Made by a program: the position numbers and the translations under genes
Shown here: piece by piece, positions 53,140 through 62,527 of the stretch
Layout: every line of letters begins with the position of its first letter
Position numbering within the stretch: the first letter of the stretch is position 1
NCBI RefSeq assembly: GCF_021278025.1
Contig: NZ_JAIBHJ010000011.1
Location: 62,001 to 126,000, forward strand
DNA length: 64,000 bases
Reading direction: 5' to 3'
From: Motilimonas sp. E26
GTDB lineage: Bacteria; Pseudomonadota; Gammaproteobacteria; Enterobacterales; CBDFNC01
Notes under the pieces: generated by a model
Told to the model about the DNA's origin: nothing
What the model saw: only the letters and a program-made list of their open reading frames with translations
Databases searched by the model: none

Positions 53140-53349
53140 CACTATTAGACTTTATGTTGGCAAAGTTTGATCTTGGTTATATTTTATTTCATCTATATGT
53201 ATCTGCATACTTGAACCTGTGGTTTCTTTCTTTATCCTGTAGCTAGTATCAATATTGGTTTTTATGGCTGCATTAACCTTATTGTTTGGTTTTTATGCGT
53301 ATTAGCTTGTAATTGACTAACTTATTATAATAAACAGGAACACAACAAG

Positions 53350-54660
53350 ATGAATAACAGGTTAAGTAGTCTAGACATACTCAGTCTTGGGCTGATGACG
53401 TTTGCATTTTTTCTCGGGGCCGGCAATATTATTTTCCCCCCTTTAGCTGGTGCTCATGCAGGAGCTGAGATGGTGCCTGCAATGCTGGGCTTTTTAGCCA
53501 CTGCGGTGGGTTTGCCTTTACTCACTCTGATTGCGGTAGCAAAGGCGGGAGGGGGAATTAGCACCATGGCTAAGCATTTACCTGTATCCCTCGCCACCAC
53601 CTTAGCATTAGCGGTATATATCATTATTGGCCCTAGCTTTGCCACGCCACGTACTGGCTTAGTTGCTTATGAAATCGGCATTAAACCCTTTATTGAGCAA
53701 GATTATTTAGCTTTGTTCTCTGTCGTGTTTTTCGCTCTAGTAGCGTGGTTGTCGATTAAACCGGGCAAGCTACTTGATTACGTGGGTAAATTTATAACGC
53801 CTCTTTTGGTGCTATTACTGTTAGCACTGGCAGTAGCTGTTTTTATGGCGCCGTTAGGTGAGCTGGGCACGCCCAATGCAGATTATGCCAACGATGCATT
53901 TGTTAAAGGTTTCTTAGAAGGTTATAACACCATGGACACCTTTGGCGCATTGGTGTTTGGTATGCTGATTGTTAATGTGCTTACCGGTAAGGGCGTCACC
54001 GCGAAGTCTTATATATACAAATATCTAATCATTGCGGGCTGTATTGCAGCCGCAGGTTTGGCTTTTGTTTACATTTCTTTATTTTACTTAGGCGCAACGA
54101 GTCAAGTGATTGCAGCAGGCGCTCAGTCAGGCTCTGATATTCTAACTATTTATGTGTTTGGCATGTTCGAAGAGCGCGGCACTTATGCGCTAGCGGCTGT
54201 GGTGGTCATGGCTTGCTTAACTACCGCGGTGGGTCTAGTCAGTGCTATGACTGCGTTTCTGACTAAATTGAAGCCCAATTGGAACTATACCTATTTGGTA
54301 CTTATTAACTGTGTTGTTTGTGCTTTGGTGACAAATGTCGGGTTAACTCAGCTAATTACGCTATCTATTCCAGTGCTATTTGCTGTTTATCCGGTAGCCA
54401 TCGCGCTGATAGCTTTAACATTCGTACAAGAAAAACTGGGTAATAAAGGTTTGTCATATAAGTTTGTATTATCCATTGCATTGATGTTTGGTGTGCTGGA
54501 TGGTTTAAAAGTGGCAGGGTTAGATATGCATGCTTTTAATTTTTTACCGCTATTTGATAAAGGGCTGGCTTGGTTGCTACCCACTGCTGTCGCGTTGGTT
54601 ATTGCGCTTTTGGCGTTTAAAAAAGTACCTTGTCAAAAAGCTGCATTGTCGCGGGCATAA
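53350..54660 (+). CDS. brnQ: Branched-chain amino-acid:cation symporter BrnQ
   Basis: This 436-residue protein has about 12 membrane helices and the LIVCS family signatures FAFFLGAGNIIFPPLAGAHAG near the N terminus and the GPSFATPRT loop near residue 96. It imports leucine, isoleucine or valine with a cation. The ATG follows CAGGAA. A TATAAT stands 20 or so bases upstream and a strong hairpin follows the gene. Confidence 0.92.
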   Translation: MNNRLSSLDILSLGLMTFAFFLGAGNIIFPPLAGAHAGAEMVPAMLGFLATAVGLPLLTLIAVAKAGGGISTMAKHLPVSLATTLALAVYIIIGPSFATPRTGLVAYEIGIKPFIEQDYLALFSVVFFALVAWLSIKPGKLLDYVGKFITPLLVLLLLALAVAVFMAPLGELGTPNADYANDAFVKGFLEGYNTMDTFGALVFGMLIVNVLTGKGVTAKSYIYKYLIIAGCIAAAGLAFVYISLFYLGATSQVIAAGAQSGSDILTIYVFGMFEERGTYALAAVVVMACLTTAVGLVSAMTAFLTKLKPNWNYTYLVLINCVVCALVTNVGLTQLITLSIPVLFAVYPVAIALIALTFVQEKLGNKGLSYKFVLSIALMFGVLDGLKVAGLDMHAFNFLPLFDKGLAWLLPTAVALVIALLAFKKVPCQKAALSRA

Positions 54661-54703
54661 TTTAAAGCTGAGTTCTTTTTTTGGCTTGAAACAGCATATT
54701 GTC

Positions 54704-54734
54704 TAGCAGCGCGCCTCTTGTTGGCGCGCTGCTA
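54704..54734. terminator. Strong hairpin after brnQ
   Basis: TAGCAGCGCGCC pairs perfectly with GGCGCGCTGCTA around a seven-base loop, between convergent genes. There is no clear T-run, so its terminator role is uncertain but likely. Confidence 0.5.
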
Positions 54735-54743
54735 CTTGGTTGA

Positions 54744-55472
54744 TTAGTAAGGATTGGGTTGTTGTAAAATGGCAGCGTCAGCTAACAATGACTTATGCCA
54801 GCCTTGGCTTCTGAGTTTTTTATTTGCTTTGTTTTGTGCCGCCATATTTGCTTTGCTGCATTTTACATATTCTTTTGCTGCGTCACTTTGCGTCCAGCCC
54901 GTTTCATCGGGTTTAACACATCTATTATTAACCTCATCATATGCAGCCTTCGCTGTTTTATATTGCGCCTGAGTTTCGGACATGACTGAGCTGTAGTACT
55001 TTTCTATCAAGGCTTGGTTAATCGCAATCCGGCAGGCTGATTCTGCCAAGTTGCTCTTTAGCGCAGGGAAACTTTCCCTATTTTCCATTTCTTGATAGCG
55101 TTGATATTCTTGATGATAGAAGCGCCATTTTTCGGGCAAATCAGCGAGGGCATTCATCAAGGTATATTTTGGCTCTTTTTGATTATTAACTAATACATCG
55201 CCACATTGGCAAGATTGTGCACCACATAAGGCTGTTGCCTGTTGCAGCGCTGGTCGCTTAAACCAAGAGGCGTGTAACCCTGTCGCATGTTGCGAAGATT
55301 TAAGCTGAATTTCCTTTCCTTCTAAGCAGCCCGTTGATTGGTATATGGTTTTGTCGCCTACCTGGCATTTATAAACCGCACTAAGGGCGGGGTAGGAAAC
55401 GAGCAGTGTTAAGGTTACTAGGCATAATAATGCTAAATTTAATTTTTTTATTGGTAATTTATTCAATTTCAT
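54744..55472 (-). CDS. DUF4124-like periplasmic protein (second of two paralogs)
   Basis: This 242-residue protein has a signal sequence (LLCLVTLTLLVSYPALSA) and a mature N terminus YKCQVGDKTIYQSTGCLEGK, which fits a DUF4124-type fold with paired cysteines. Further cysteine motifs include AQSCQCGDV. The gene overlaps its paralog upstream by 14 bases. The shared segment GLHASWF.RP and similar cysteine spacing show that the two arose by duplication. Function unknown; it ends in a C-terminal region with LLADAAILQQPNPY. Confidence 0.7.
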   Translation of the reverse strand: MKLNKLPIKKLNLALLCLVTLTLLVSYPALSAVYKCQVGDKTIYQSTGCLEGKEIQLKSSQHATGLHASWFKRPALQQATALCGAQSCQCGDVLVNNQKEPKYTLMNALADLPEKWRFYHQEYQRYQEMENRESFPALKSNLAESACRIAINQALIEKYYSSVMSETQAQYKTAKAAYDEVNNRCVKPDETGWTQSDAAKEYVKCSKANMAAQNKANKKLRSQGWHKSLLADAAILQQPNPY

Positions 55473-56196
55473 AAGGATTTTTTAACTTTAATGTTGCGAC
55501 TTGGGTTGGAAATTTCGGCGCGTTATTACTCGCTGCTTGCTGTGCAATTAGGCGATCGTTGTTATCTTTTTCAACACTTACACATTGATTAAACTTGATC
55601 TCTGCTTCATTCAAAGGCATATCATCATCTAACCCTTGCGAGCAACGTTCAGCAAGCTTAGCGTTTAACTCCTCTTCGGAGAGGGGGGGAGTTGCTTTTG
55701 GATTGATGACTTCAAGGTAGGATTGATTGAGTAACGTTTGATGCATGGCGATCATACAGGCGCTATTAGCAATATCGGCTCTTTGGTTTGAAATTTTTTG
55801 TTCTTCATCCGACAAGTTAAGATAGGTTTGGTAGAGCTCATGGTGTTGTTGCCAGTCATTGATTAGGCCCGAGAGCGATTTTTCAACATTGGCTTGGCTG
55901 TCAGCACTTAAAGGTAGTGTTTGCGTGCCGCATTGACATATGTCACCGCTGCATGTGGCGGTATCGGGTAGTAGTGGTGGACGCGAAAACCAAGAGGCAT
56001 GTAACCCTGTATCATGCTTGGTAGGTTTTAAGACGGTTTGTTTACCTTTGAAACACGGCGAGGATTGGTAAACGGTTTTTCCGCTTACTTGGCATTTATA
56101 GACAGCGGCTTGGGCTGTGTTATGGATCAACATGCTCGCGATAAGAAAGGTGGTTAATAGCAATAAATGTTGTATTTTTAACAGTCGGTAAGCCAT
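55459..56196 (-). CDS. DUF4124-like periplasmic protein (first of two paralogs)
   Basis: This protein of about 245 residues starts at the ATG 56196 (AAGGAAG site upstream), which begins MAYRLLKIQHLLLLTTFL, a signal peptide that ends near AQAA. The mature part opens YKCQVSGKTVYQSSPCFKGK, then GLHASWFSRPPLL and a cysteine pair DICQCG. It is paralogous to the following gene. An in-frame upstream start exists but would add residues unlike a signal peptide. Both copies are periplasmic and of unknown function. Confidence 0.7.
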   Translation of the reverse strand: MAYRLLKIQHLLLLTTFLIASMLIHNTAQAAVYKCQVSGKTVYQSSPCFKGKQTVLKPTKHDTGLHASWFSRPPLLPDTATCSGDICQCGTQTLPLSADSQANVEKSLSGLINDWQQHHELYQTYLNLSDEEQKISNQRADIANSACMIAMHQTLLNQSYLEVINPKATPPLSEEELNAKLAERCSQGLDDDMPLNEAEIKFNQCVSVEKDNNDRLIAQQAASNNAPKFPTQVATLKLKNPYEIE

Positions 56197-56360
56197 GACT
56201 CTTCCTTGAAAATATCTCTCAATCCTAGTTTGAGTCCGAATCATAACGTTTAAGTGATTCATAGCTAACAAAGAAGTCATCAAAACAGGAGCTGGCTCGA
56301 ATATTTTTTAGCAAAAGTGATACTCGCCTTAGTGTTTGCACAGTAAGCGAGTAGCGGCAA

Positions 56361-56879
56361 TTATATATGCTGCTGAATTTCAGTAAGCACTTGAATGGCC
56401 CAGTTTTGAATGCGCTCGTCCGATAAATCGTATTGATTATCTTCATCTAAGGCGAGGCCGACAAATTGACTGGCGTCTGCAGTGAGCGCTTTAGAAGCTT
56501 CAAATTCATAACCGTCAACACTGGTGTAGCCGATAAACGTTGGGTTTTGTGGCAGTAGTTCATCATGTAGCATGCCGAGGGCATCTTGAAACCATTGGCT
56601 GTAGCCTTCTTGATCACCCATGCCATATAACGCAATGATTTTGCCTTGCACTGTCAGGCCATTTAATTGTTGCCAAAGCTCAGCCCAGTCTTCTTGCAGC
56701 TCGCCGTAATCCCAAGTGGAAATACCTAAAATTAGCACGTCGTAATCTTGGGTTTTGCTTAGCGGGGTTTCTTTAATATTGAAAAGATCAACCAGCTCCT
56801 CACCGATGGCATCGCGAATTTTTTCTGCCGCGATTTCGGTGTAACAAGTTGTAGAACCATAAAACAAGCCAATTTTCAT
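56361..56879 (-). CDS. fldB: Flavodoxin FldB
   Basis: This flavodoxin of 172 residues has the FMN-phosphate loop [15 protein letters not shown] at residues 3-17 and the later [12 protein letters not shown] and GYSQWF loops. It is an electron carrier. The identity as FldB rather than FldA rests on the position next to xerD, as in E. coli, and on the length. I prefer the ATG at 56879 because it places the FMN loop at the usual place; an upstream ATG adds ten residues. The divergent promoter region lies before xerD. Confidence 0.88.
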   Translation of the reverse strand: MKIGLFYGSTTCYTEIAAEKIRDAIGEELVDLFNIKETPLSKTQDYDVLILGISTWDYGELQEDWAELWQQLNGLTVQGKIIALYGMGDQEGYSQWFQDALGMLHDELLPQNPTFIGYTSVDGYEFEASKALTADASQFVGLALDEDNQYDLSDERIQNWAIQVLTEIQQHI

Positions 56880-57015
56880 TTTTACCCCCCCTGTTAATAT
56901 GAGCCGCATTCTAACAAGGAAAAGGTCACTGAGGCGAGGGTAGTGAGTCGACTAACTTTGTATTGAGGAGTATCTGGATTAGAATCTTGACTCATTCAAT
57001 GATAACAGCGTGATT

Positions 57016-57900
57016 ATGTCCTCATTAATAGACGATTTTTTAGATGCTATGTGGTTAGAGCGCGGGTTAAGTGATAACACTACCTCCTCATATCGTCATG
57101 ATTTAAACCACTTGGCGTTGTGGTGCGATCAAACTGGCCACGCTTTGCTGACATTACAGCGTAGTGATATTCAAGACTATTTAAGCGTACGTCAAAACGC
57201 TGGCTATAAAGCGACTTCGAGTGCGCGTTTGTTAAGTGCGGTACGTCGTTTTTATCAATATTTATGCCGAGAAAAGCTGCGTGAAGACGACCCCACCGCA
57301 TTGATTGTGAATCCTAAACTGCCAAAATACTTACCCGCAGATTTAACCGAATCAGAGGTTGACGCGTTACTCATGGCGCCGGATTTATCAGAGGCGATAG
57401 GCCTGCGTGATAAAGCCATGTTAGAGCTGCTTTATGCCACTGGACTACGAGTGTCTGAGTTGGTTAATTTAAGTACCGACCGAGTCAGTTTGCGCCAAGG
57501 TGTGGTGCGCATTGTCGGTAAAGGTAATAAAGAGCGCTTAGTACCGATGGGCGAGGAAGCGGTGTATTGGCTAGAGCGATTTTTTAATGAAGCCAGAGCC
57601 AGCTTATTAAAAGAAACCAGCTCAGATGTGGTGTTTCCGAGTACGCGGGCGCAATTTATGACGCGGCAAACTTTTTGGCATCGGATCAAACATTACTCAA
57701 AAGTGGCGTGTATTAGTACCCATCTTTCGCCTCATACGTTGCGCCATGCCTTTGCGACTCATTTATTAAACCATGGTGCCGATTTACGCGTAGTACAATT
57801 ATTACTCGGTCATAGTGATCTCTCTACCACGCAAATTTATACCCATGTGGCAGGCGAGCGCTTAAAAAGCTTACATGAAATTCATCATCCGAGAGCATGA
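57016..57900 (+). CDS. xerD: Site-specific tyrosine recombinase XerD
   Basis: This 294-residue recombinase has the N-terminal SAM-like core-binding domain and the catalytic domain with TGLRVSEL (Arg), KGNKERLVP (Lys), HTLRHAFATHLL (His-x-x-Arg), LLGHSDLSTTQIYTHV (His, Tyr). XerD with XerC resolves chromosome dimers at dif. The GTG at 57010 is two codons earlier and is an alternative start. It is the first gene of the xerD-dsbC-recJ block seen in E. coli. Confidence 0.95.
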   Translation: MSSLIDDFLDAMWLERGLSDNTTSSYRHDLNHLALWCDQTGHALLTLQRSDIQDYLSVRQNAGYKATSSARLLSAVRRFYQYLCREKLREDDPTALIVNPKLPKYLPADLTESEVDALLMAPDLSEAIGLRDKAMLELLYATGLRVSELVNLSTDRVSLRQGVVRIVGKGNKERLVPMGEEAVYWLERFFNEARASLLKETSSDVVFPSTRAQFMTRQTFWHRIKHYSKVACISTHLSPHTLRHAFATHLLNHGADLRVVQLLLGHSDLSTTQIYTHVAGERLKSLHEIHHPRA

Positions 57901-58038
57901 TGTGATAATGTTGGCAGCAACAAACAGGAATAAACTACTTGGGCTTTTTATCTTGTTGTGCATAATTGTGCGATACCCATTTTTTGTTTAATGGCCATGA
58001 AGGCTCTTAAACTAAATCAACCAGTATTTGGAGTTGTT

Positions 58039-58974
58039 ATGTGGAAGAAAACCTTGATTGCGGTAGCATTAATTGGCGGATTAAACGCCCATGTTATGGC
58101 AGAGACTACGGATGGTCAGACCAAGGCTTTACAAGCTCAGCTCAGTTCTGCTGAGCAACGTGTTGCGCAATTAGAGCAAGCACTGAATGAGCAAAATCAA
58201 AAAAATAGCGATCTCACCACTGAGCTGCGCGCATTAAAAGCCGAACACCCTGACTTAGAGGCTGCTCGTGAGCAATCACAACACTTTGAGATGATCCGCG
58301 AGCAATTAGCGACTATCGAAGTCAAGCCCTTCAGCTTGGAGCGCAGTATTATTCCAAGTATGTATGAAGTGAAAACGGATCGCGGCGTTATTTACAGTAA
58401 CCCAACAGGTCGATATTTATTGTTTGGTAACCTGTTTGAAGTGGTCAACACAGAAGTCACTAACTTAACTGAGCAATCCCTAGCCAAGTTGCGCGCAGAG
58501 CAGCTTAAAGCGTTTGAAAAAGACATGATTGTTTACCCTGCGAAGGACGAAAAGTTTGTGGTTACCGTCTTCACTGATACCGACTGCGGTTACTGTCAAA
58601 AATTACATCATGAAATGGCTGATTACAATAAAGCAGGGATTACAATTAGATATCTTGCATTCCCACGTGGTGGTGAGCGTTCACAAACTTATCGTGACAT
58701 GGTGTCTATTTGGTGTTCTGAGGATCAACGTGCTTCGATGAATGCAGCGAAAAATCGTGAAGATATCCCAGCTAAGACATGTGACAATAATGTGTTAAAA
58801 CAATATGAATTGGGCGGTATGTTTGGTGTAAATGGTACTCCAGCCATGGTGCTGTCGGATGGCACCATGCAGCCAGGATATGTACCAGCGGATCGCTTAT
58901 CAGCTTTACTTGAGCAAATGGCCGCGAAAGAATTAGCCAACGCGGCGACAGAGACAACGACAGCAACCCAATAA
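58039..58974 (+). CDS. dsbC: Thiol:disulfide interchange protein DsbC with N-terminal coiled coil
   Basis: This 311-residue protein has a signal peptide ending in HVMA, then a coiled-coil stretch of about 65 residues (STT-type EQRVAQLEQALNEQNQKN) not present in E. coli DsbC. The dimerisation domain follows (VKTDRGVIYSNPTGRYLLFGN). The thioredoxin-like domain has the active site CGYC at residues 183-186, and a cis-proline loop GTPAMV. DsbC rearranges wrong disulfides in the periplasm. The ATG 58039 follows GGAG. An upstream in-frame ATG would not give a signal peptide. Confidence 0.9.
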   Translation: MWKKTLIAVALIGGLNAHVMAETTDGQTKALQAQLSSAEQRVAQLEQALNEQNQKNSDLTTELRALKAEHPDLEAAREQSQHFEMIREQLATIEVKPFSLERSIIPSMYEVKTDRGVIYSNPTGRYLLFGNLFEVVNTEVTNLTEQSLAKLRAEQLKAFEKDMIVYPAKDEKFVVTVFTDTDCGYCQKLHHEMADYNKAGITIRYLAFPRGGERSQTYRDMVSIWCSEDQRASMNAAKNREDIPAKTCDNNVLKQYELGGMFGVNGTPAMVLSDGTMQPGYVPADRLSALLEQMAAKELANAATETTTATQ

Positions 58975-58997
58975 AACCATTTTATTGTGACTTAAAT

Positions 58998-59027
58998 AAG
59001 GCGACTTCGGTCGCCTTTTAGTTTTTT
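58998..59027 (+). terminator. Terminator after dsbC
   Basis: AAGGCGAC-TTCG-GTCGCCTT, an eight-pair stem with a UUCG tetraloop, followed by TTAGTTTTTT. It stands before recJ, so recJ is probably reached only by read-through or its own promoter. Confidence 0.88.
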
Positions 59028-59048
59028 ATTCAAGAGCCCTTTAAATTC

Positions 59049-60770
59049 ATGCCTAAGCTTAGTATTCAGCGCCGCGATCCAGTAGACGCTAGCTTTTTAC
59101 CTGATGAACTTCACCCCGTGTTAAAGCAGATTTATGCCAATCGGGGCATTAAAGATGCGAGTGAGCTGAACATGGCTGCGAGCGCCTTGTTTACGCCTAA
59201 GGACATTATGGGTATAGACAGAGCGTGCGAGCTTTTATATCAGGCCATCAATGCTAAGCAGCGTATTATCATCGTGGGTGATTTTGATGCCGATGGTGCC
59301 ACCAGTACGGCATTGTGTGTATTGGCATTAAAGATGTTGGGCTGTACTAACGTTGATTTCTTAGTGCCGAATCGTTTTGATTATGGCTATGGTTTAAGTC
59401 CTGAAACCGTGCAACTAGCCGCTGACATGGGCGCGGCCATGATTGTCACGGTTGATAATGGTATTTCCAGTATTCAAGGGGTGAGTGCAGCGAAAGCACT
59501 GGGCTTACAAGTAGTTGTTACCGATCATCATTTACCGGGTTTAGAATTACCCAATGCCGATGCCATCGTCAACCCGAATCAACATGGCTGTGGCTTCCCG
59601 AGCAAAAATTTGGCTGGGGTTGGGGTCGCGTTTTACTTGATGCTGGCGCTGCGCCAGTACATCAGTCAGCGTGATGGTTTTCATGGTACACCGCCTAACT
59701 TGGCTTGCTTGTTAGATATTGTTGCCTTAGGCACGGTTGCGGACGTAGTGCCCCTTGACGCGAATAATCGTATTCTGGTTCATCAAGGTATTGGTCGCAT
59801 TCGCGCAGGGCGCTGTCGTCCGGGTATTCAAGCCTTGATTGAAGTAGCGGGTAAAAACCAGCAGCAGTTAGTGGCGTCAGATCTAGGATTTGCATTGGGG
59901 CCACGTATTAACGCCGCAGGCCGTTTAGATGAGATGAGCTTAGGTGTGTCACTATTATTGTGTGATGATTTACCTCAAGCGCGCAGCTTAGCAGTTGAGC
60001 TAGACACGCTAAACCGAGAGCGCCGCGAGATAGAAACGGGCATGCAACAAGAAGCAATCAATAGCCTGCAAAAAATTGAGCTGGATGAGTCCGATATTCC
60101 AACGGCAATTTGCTTATATCAAGAAGACTGGCATCAAGGAGTGATCGGTTTAGTGGCATCGCGTATTAAAGAGCGCTACTACCGACCAACCCTTGCCTTT
60201 GCCAGTGCAGGTGAAGGCGAAATTAAAGGCTCGGCGCGTTCAATTCCCGGTATTCACATGCGTGATATGTTGGAACAGGTTGATACGCAAAACCCTGGCT
60301 TGATCCATAAATTTGGCGGCCATGCCATGGCGGCGGGATTATCATTGCCCCTTGCTCATTTTGCGGACTTTAAAGCCAAACTCAATCAGGTTATTGACCA
60401 ACATATTAGCCCTTCGGTACTACAAGGCAGCCTGTTAAGTGATGGTCCACTGGCACCACAGGCCTTCAATTTAGAGCTGGCGCAATTACTTAAATTTGCC
60501 GGTCCTTGGGGGCAAGCTTTTCCAGAGCCTTTGTTTGATGGCAAATTTAAGCTATTGCAGCAGCGGTTAGTGGGACAAAAGCATTTAAAACTGGTGCTGG
60601 AGCCAGAAGCGGGTGGCGTGGCCATTGATGCTATTGCATTTAATGTAGATCTAGCCCTTTGGCCTAACCCTATGGTGCGTTGGGCTGAAATAGCTTATCG
60701 CCTTGATATTAACGAGTTTCGTGGTAATCGCAGCGTGCAGTTGATGGTCGATTTAATCAATCCACTTTAA
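59049..60770 (+). CDS. recJ: Single-stranded-DNA-specific exonuclease RecJ
   Basis: This 573-residue protein has the DHH-family catalytic motifs: GDFDADGATSTAL near residue 77, DNGISS, and TDHH near 160. The C-terminal DHHA1 region GGHAMAAGLS and the OB-like end follow. RecJ degrades single-stranded DNA 5' to 3' in RecFOR repair and mismatch repair. The length is near that of E. coli RecJ (577). Order and neighbours match the xerD-dsbC-recJ block. Confidence 0.95.
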   Translation: MPKLSIQRRDPVDASFLPDELHPVLKQIYANRGIKDASELNMAASALFTPKDIMGIDRACELLYQAINAKQRIIIVGDFDADGATSTALCVLALKMLGCTNVDFLVPNRFDYGYGLSPETVQLAADMGAAMIVTVDNGISSIQGVSAAKALGLQVVVTDHHLPGLELPNADAIVNPNQHGCGFPSKNLAGVGVAFYLMLALRQYISQRDGFHGTPPNLACLLDIVALGTVADVVPLDANNRILVHQGIGRIRAGRCRPGIQALIEVAGKNQQQLVASDLGFALGPRINAAGRLDEMSLGVSLLLCDDLPQARSLAVELDTLNRERREIETGMQQEAINSLQKIELDESDIPTAICLYQEDWHQGVIGLVASRIKERYYRPTLAFASAGEGEIKGSARSIPGIHMRDMLEQVDTQNPGLIHKFGGHAMAAGLSLPLAHFADFKAKLNQVIDQHISPSVLQGSLLSDGPLAPQAFNLELAQLLKFAGPWGQAFPEPLFDGKFKLLQQRLVGQKHLKLVLEPEAGGVAIDAIAFNVDLALWPNPMVRWAEIAYRLDINEFRGNRSVQLMVDLINPL

Positions 60771-60784
60771 GAGAGTAGTAACAG

Positions 60785-62014
60785 ATGCAACAAATTTTAG
60801 TGATTGGTTATGTTTGGCCTGAGCCAAATTCGTCAGCGGCTGGCAGCCACATGATGTCGCTGCTGCGTTTATTTAAACGTCAAGGCTGGCAAGTTACGTT
60901 TGCGAGTCCCGCGCAGCGCAGCGAACACATGGTTGATTTAGCCGAAGAAGATATTGCCAGCGAAAGCATTGCCTTAAATTGCAGCTCGTTTGATGCGTTT
61001 ATTAGTGAATTGCAACCTGACATGGTGATGTTTGACCGCTTTATGATGGAGGAGCAATTTGGCTGGCGGGTGGAAAAAAACTGCCCTAGTGCGCTGCGCA
61101 TTTTAGATACCGAAGACTTACAGTGCTTACGTAATGCACGCCATGAAGCGGTGAAAAAGCAACGCGAGTTGATGCCGCAAGACCTACATTCCGATCTGGC
61201 TAAGCGTGAAATCGCGGCCATTTACCGCTGTGACTTGTCTTTGATTATCTCTAGTTATGAAATGACGCTATTGGCAGAGACGTTTAAGGTGCCCTGCGCA
61301 CTACTGCATCATCTGCCGTTTATGATTGAGCCAAAAACGTCATCGCAACCTCAGCTTGGTTTTAACGAGCGCCAGCACTTTATTAGTATTGGCAACTTTC
61401 GGCATGCCCCTAACTGGGACGCGGTATTAGTGTTAAGCCAAATTTGGCCTGCGATCCGCAAGCAATGTCCAGATGCACAGCTGCATATTTATGGCTCTTA
61501 CCCACCGCCAAAAGCCACCGCACTGAATAATCCGAAGGCGGGTTTTTTAGTAAAAGGCTGGGCCGATGATGCCTTTGCTGTGATGGCAAAAGCCCGAGTG
61601 TGCCTTGCGCCGCTGCGTTTTGGCGCCGGTATTAAAGGGAAATTCATTGATGCTATGCAAATGGGCACACCGAGTGTGACCACAGATATTGGCGCAGAAG
61701 GCATGACCAACGGCATGCCTTGGCCGGGTTTGATTGCCAATAACGATGATGAGTTGATAGCGGCAGCGGTCGCTTTATATCAAGATGAAGCGTTTTGGCA
61801 GAAAGCCCAAGATGCCTGCCAGCCATTACTTGAGCAGGTGTATGACGCTAGCGAGTTAGGTAAGAGGCTAATTGCGCGTATTAATGCACTACAAGCTAAC
61901 TTGCCCGAGCACCGCTTAGCTAATTTTACTGGCGCGATGTTGCGTCATCACAGTATGAAAAGCACCCAATATATGTCGCAGTGGATTGAAGAGAAAAATA
62001 AGCCTAAACAGTAG
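60785..62014 (+). CDS. Glycosyltransferase (GT4-like)
   Basis: This 409-residue protein has an N-terminal Rossmann-like part (ILVIGYVWPEPNSSAAGSHM) and a C-terminal part with the typical SIGNFRHAPNWDAVL, a KGWADDAFAVMAKARVCLAPLRFGAGIKGK loop and an EAMxxGTPSVTT-like IDAMQMGTPSVTTDIGAEG, characteristic of GT-B fold transferases of family 4. The sugar and acceptor are unknown. It begins 14 bases after recJ and is probably co-transcribed with it. There is no polysaccharide cluster around it. Confidence 0.8.
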   Translation: MQQILVIGYVWPEPNSSAAGSHMMSLLRLFKRQGWQVTFASPAQRSEHMVDLAEEDIASESIALNCSSFDAFISELQPDMVMFDRFMMEEQFGWRVEKNCPSALRILDTEDLQCLRNARHEAVKKQRELMPQDLHSDLAKREIAAIYRCDLSLIISSYEMTLLAETFKVPCALLHHLPFMIEPKTSSQPQLGFNERQHFISIGNFRHAPNWDAVLVLSQIWPAIRKQCPDAQLHIYGSYPPPKATALNNPKAGFLVKGWADDAFAVMAKARVCLAPLRFGAGIKGKFIDAMQMGTPSVTTDIGAEGMTNGMPWPGLIANNDDELIAAAVALYQDEAFWQKAQDACQPLLEQVYDASELGKRLIARINALQANLPEHRLANFTGAMLRHHSMKSTQYMSQWIEEKNKPKQ

Positions 62015-62176
62015 ATGTTACATTGTTTATGTGAATACTATGAATTTTGCTCACAAGTTGCTCTCTTATCGATACAAGCCCATCGCTCACTGGCGATGTT
62101 CTGAACAATATCAACTTTAACTGGCTGGCTAGATAACCTACACTTGGCATATTAATAGTATTTAAGTTGCTAATGA

Positions 62177-62515
62177 ATGAGCCAAAATCAAGTATTGCCA
62201 GATGAGAAAAAACTAACGGTTTTATGTCGTGTAGAGCCTGGTTGTTTAGGGCCTGATGGGAAAAATTACATTGAGGAGTTTTGCCGCTTTGCTGAGCAAG
62301 AGTTTACGGAAATAGATCGTGACTTTGTCCATTGGTTAATCGTGCCACGTTACGATAAATCCTTGCCAGAGACTCAGTATCAACTTGCAGCCAAGAATTT
62401 AACCTATCAACAAGCGTGTAAGTACCTAGCATTATTTGGTAAAGAATTAGATGAATTTGAAAGCCATCTTAATGAAAAACTCGCCGAGTTAATTGATCAA
62501 CACTTAGGCCGATAA
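62177..62515 (+). CDS. Conserved-looking small cytoplasmic protein, unknown
   Basis: I do not recognise this 112-residue protein. It is soluble and acidic with a conserved-looking LTVLCRVEPGCLGPDGKNYI start, and FVHWLIVPRYDKSL in the middle, followed by two helices (QQACKYLALFGKELDEF and LNEKLAELIDQHL). There is no signal peptide and no obvious catalytic motif. It lies in a gap between the glycosyltransferase and the exporter and is on the plus strand. Confidence 0.6.
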   Translation: MSQNQVLPDEKKLTVLCRVEPGCLGPDGKNYIEEFCRFAEQEFTEIDRDFVHWLIVPRYDKSLPETQYQLAAKNLTYQQACKYLALFGKELDEFESHLNEKLAELIDQHLGR

Positions 62516-62527
62516 GTTAAGGCTTTG

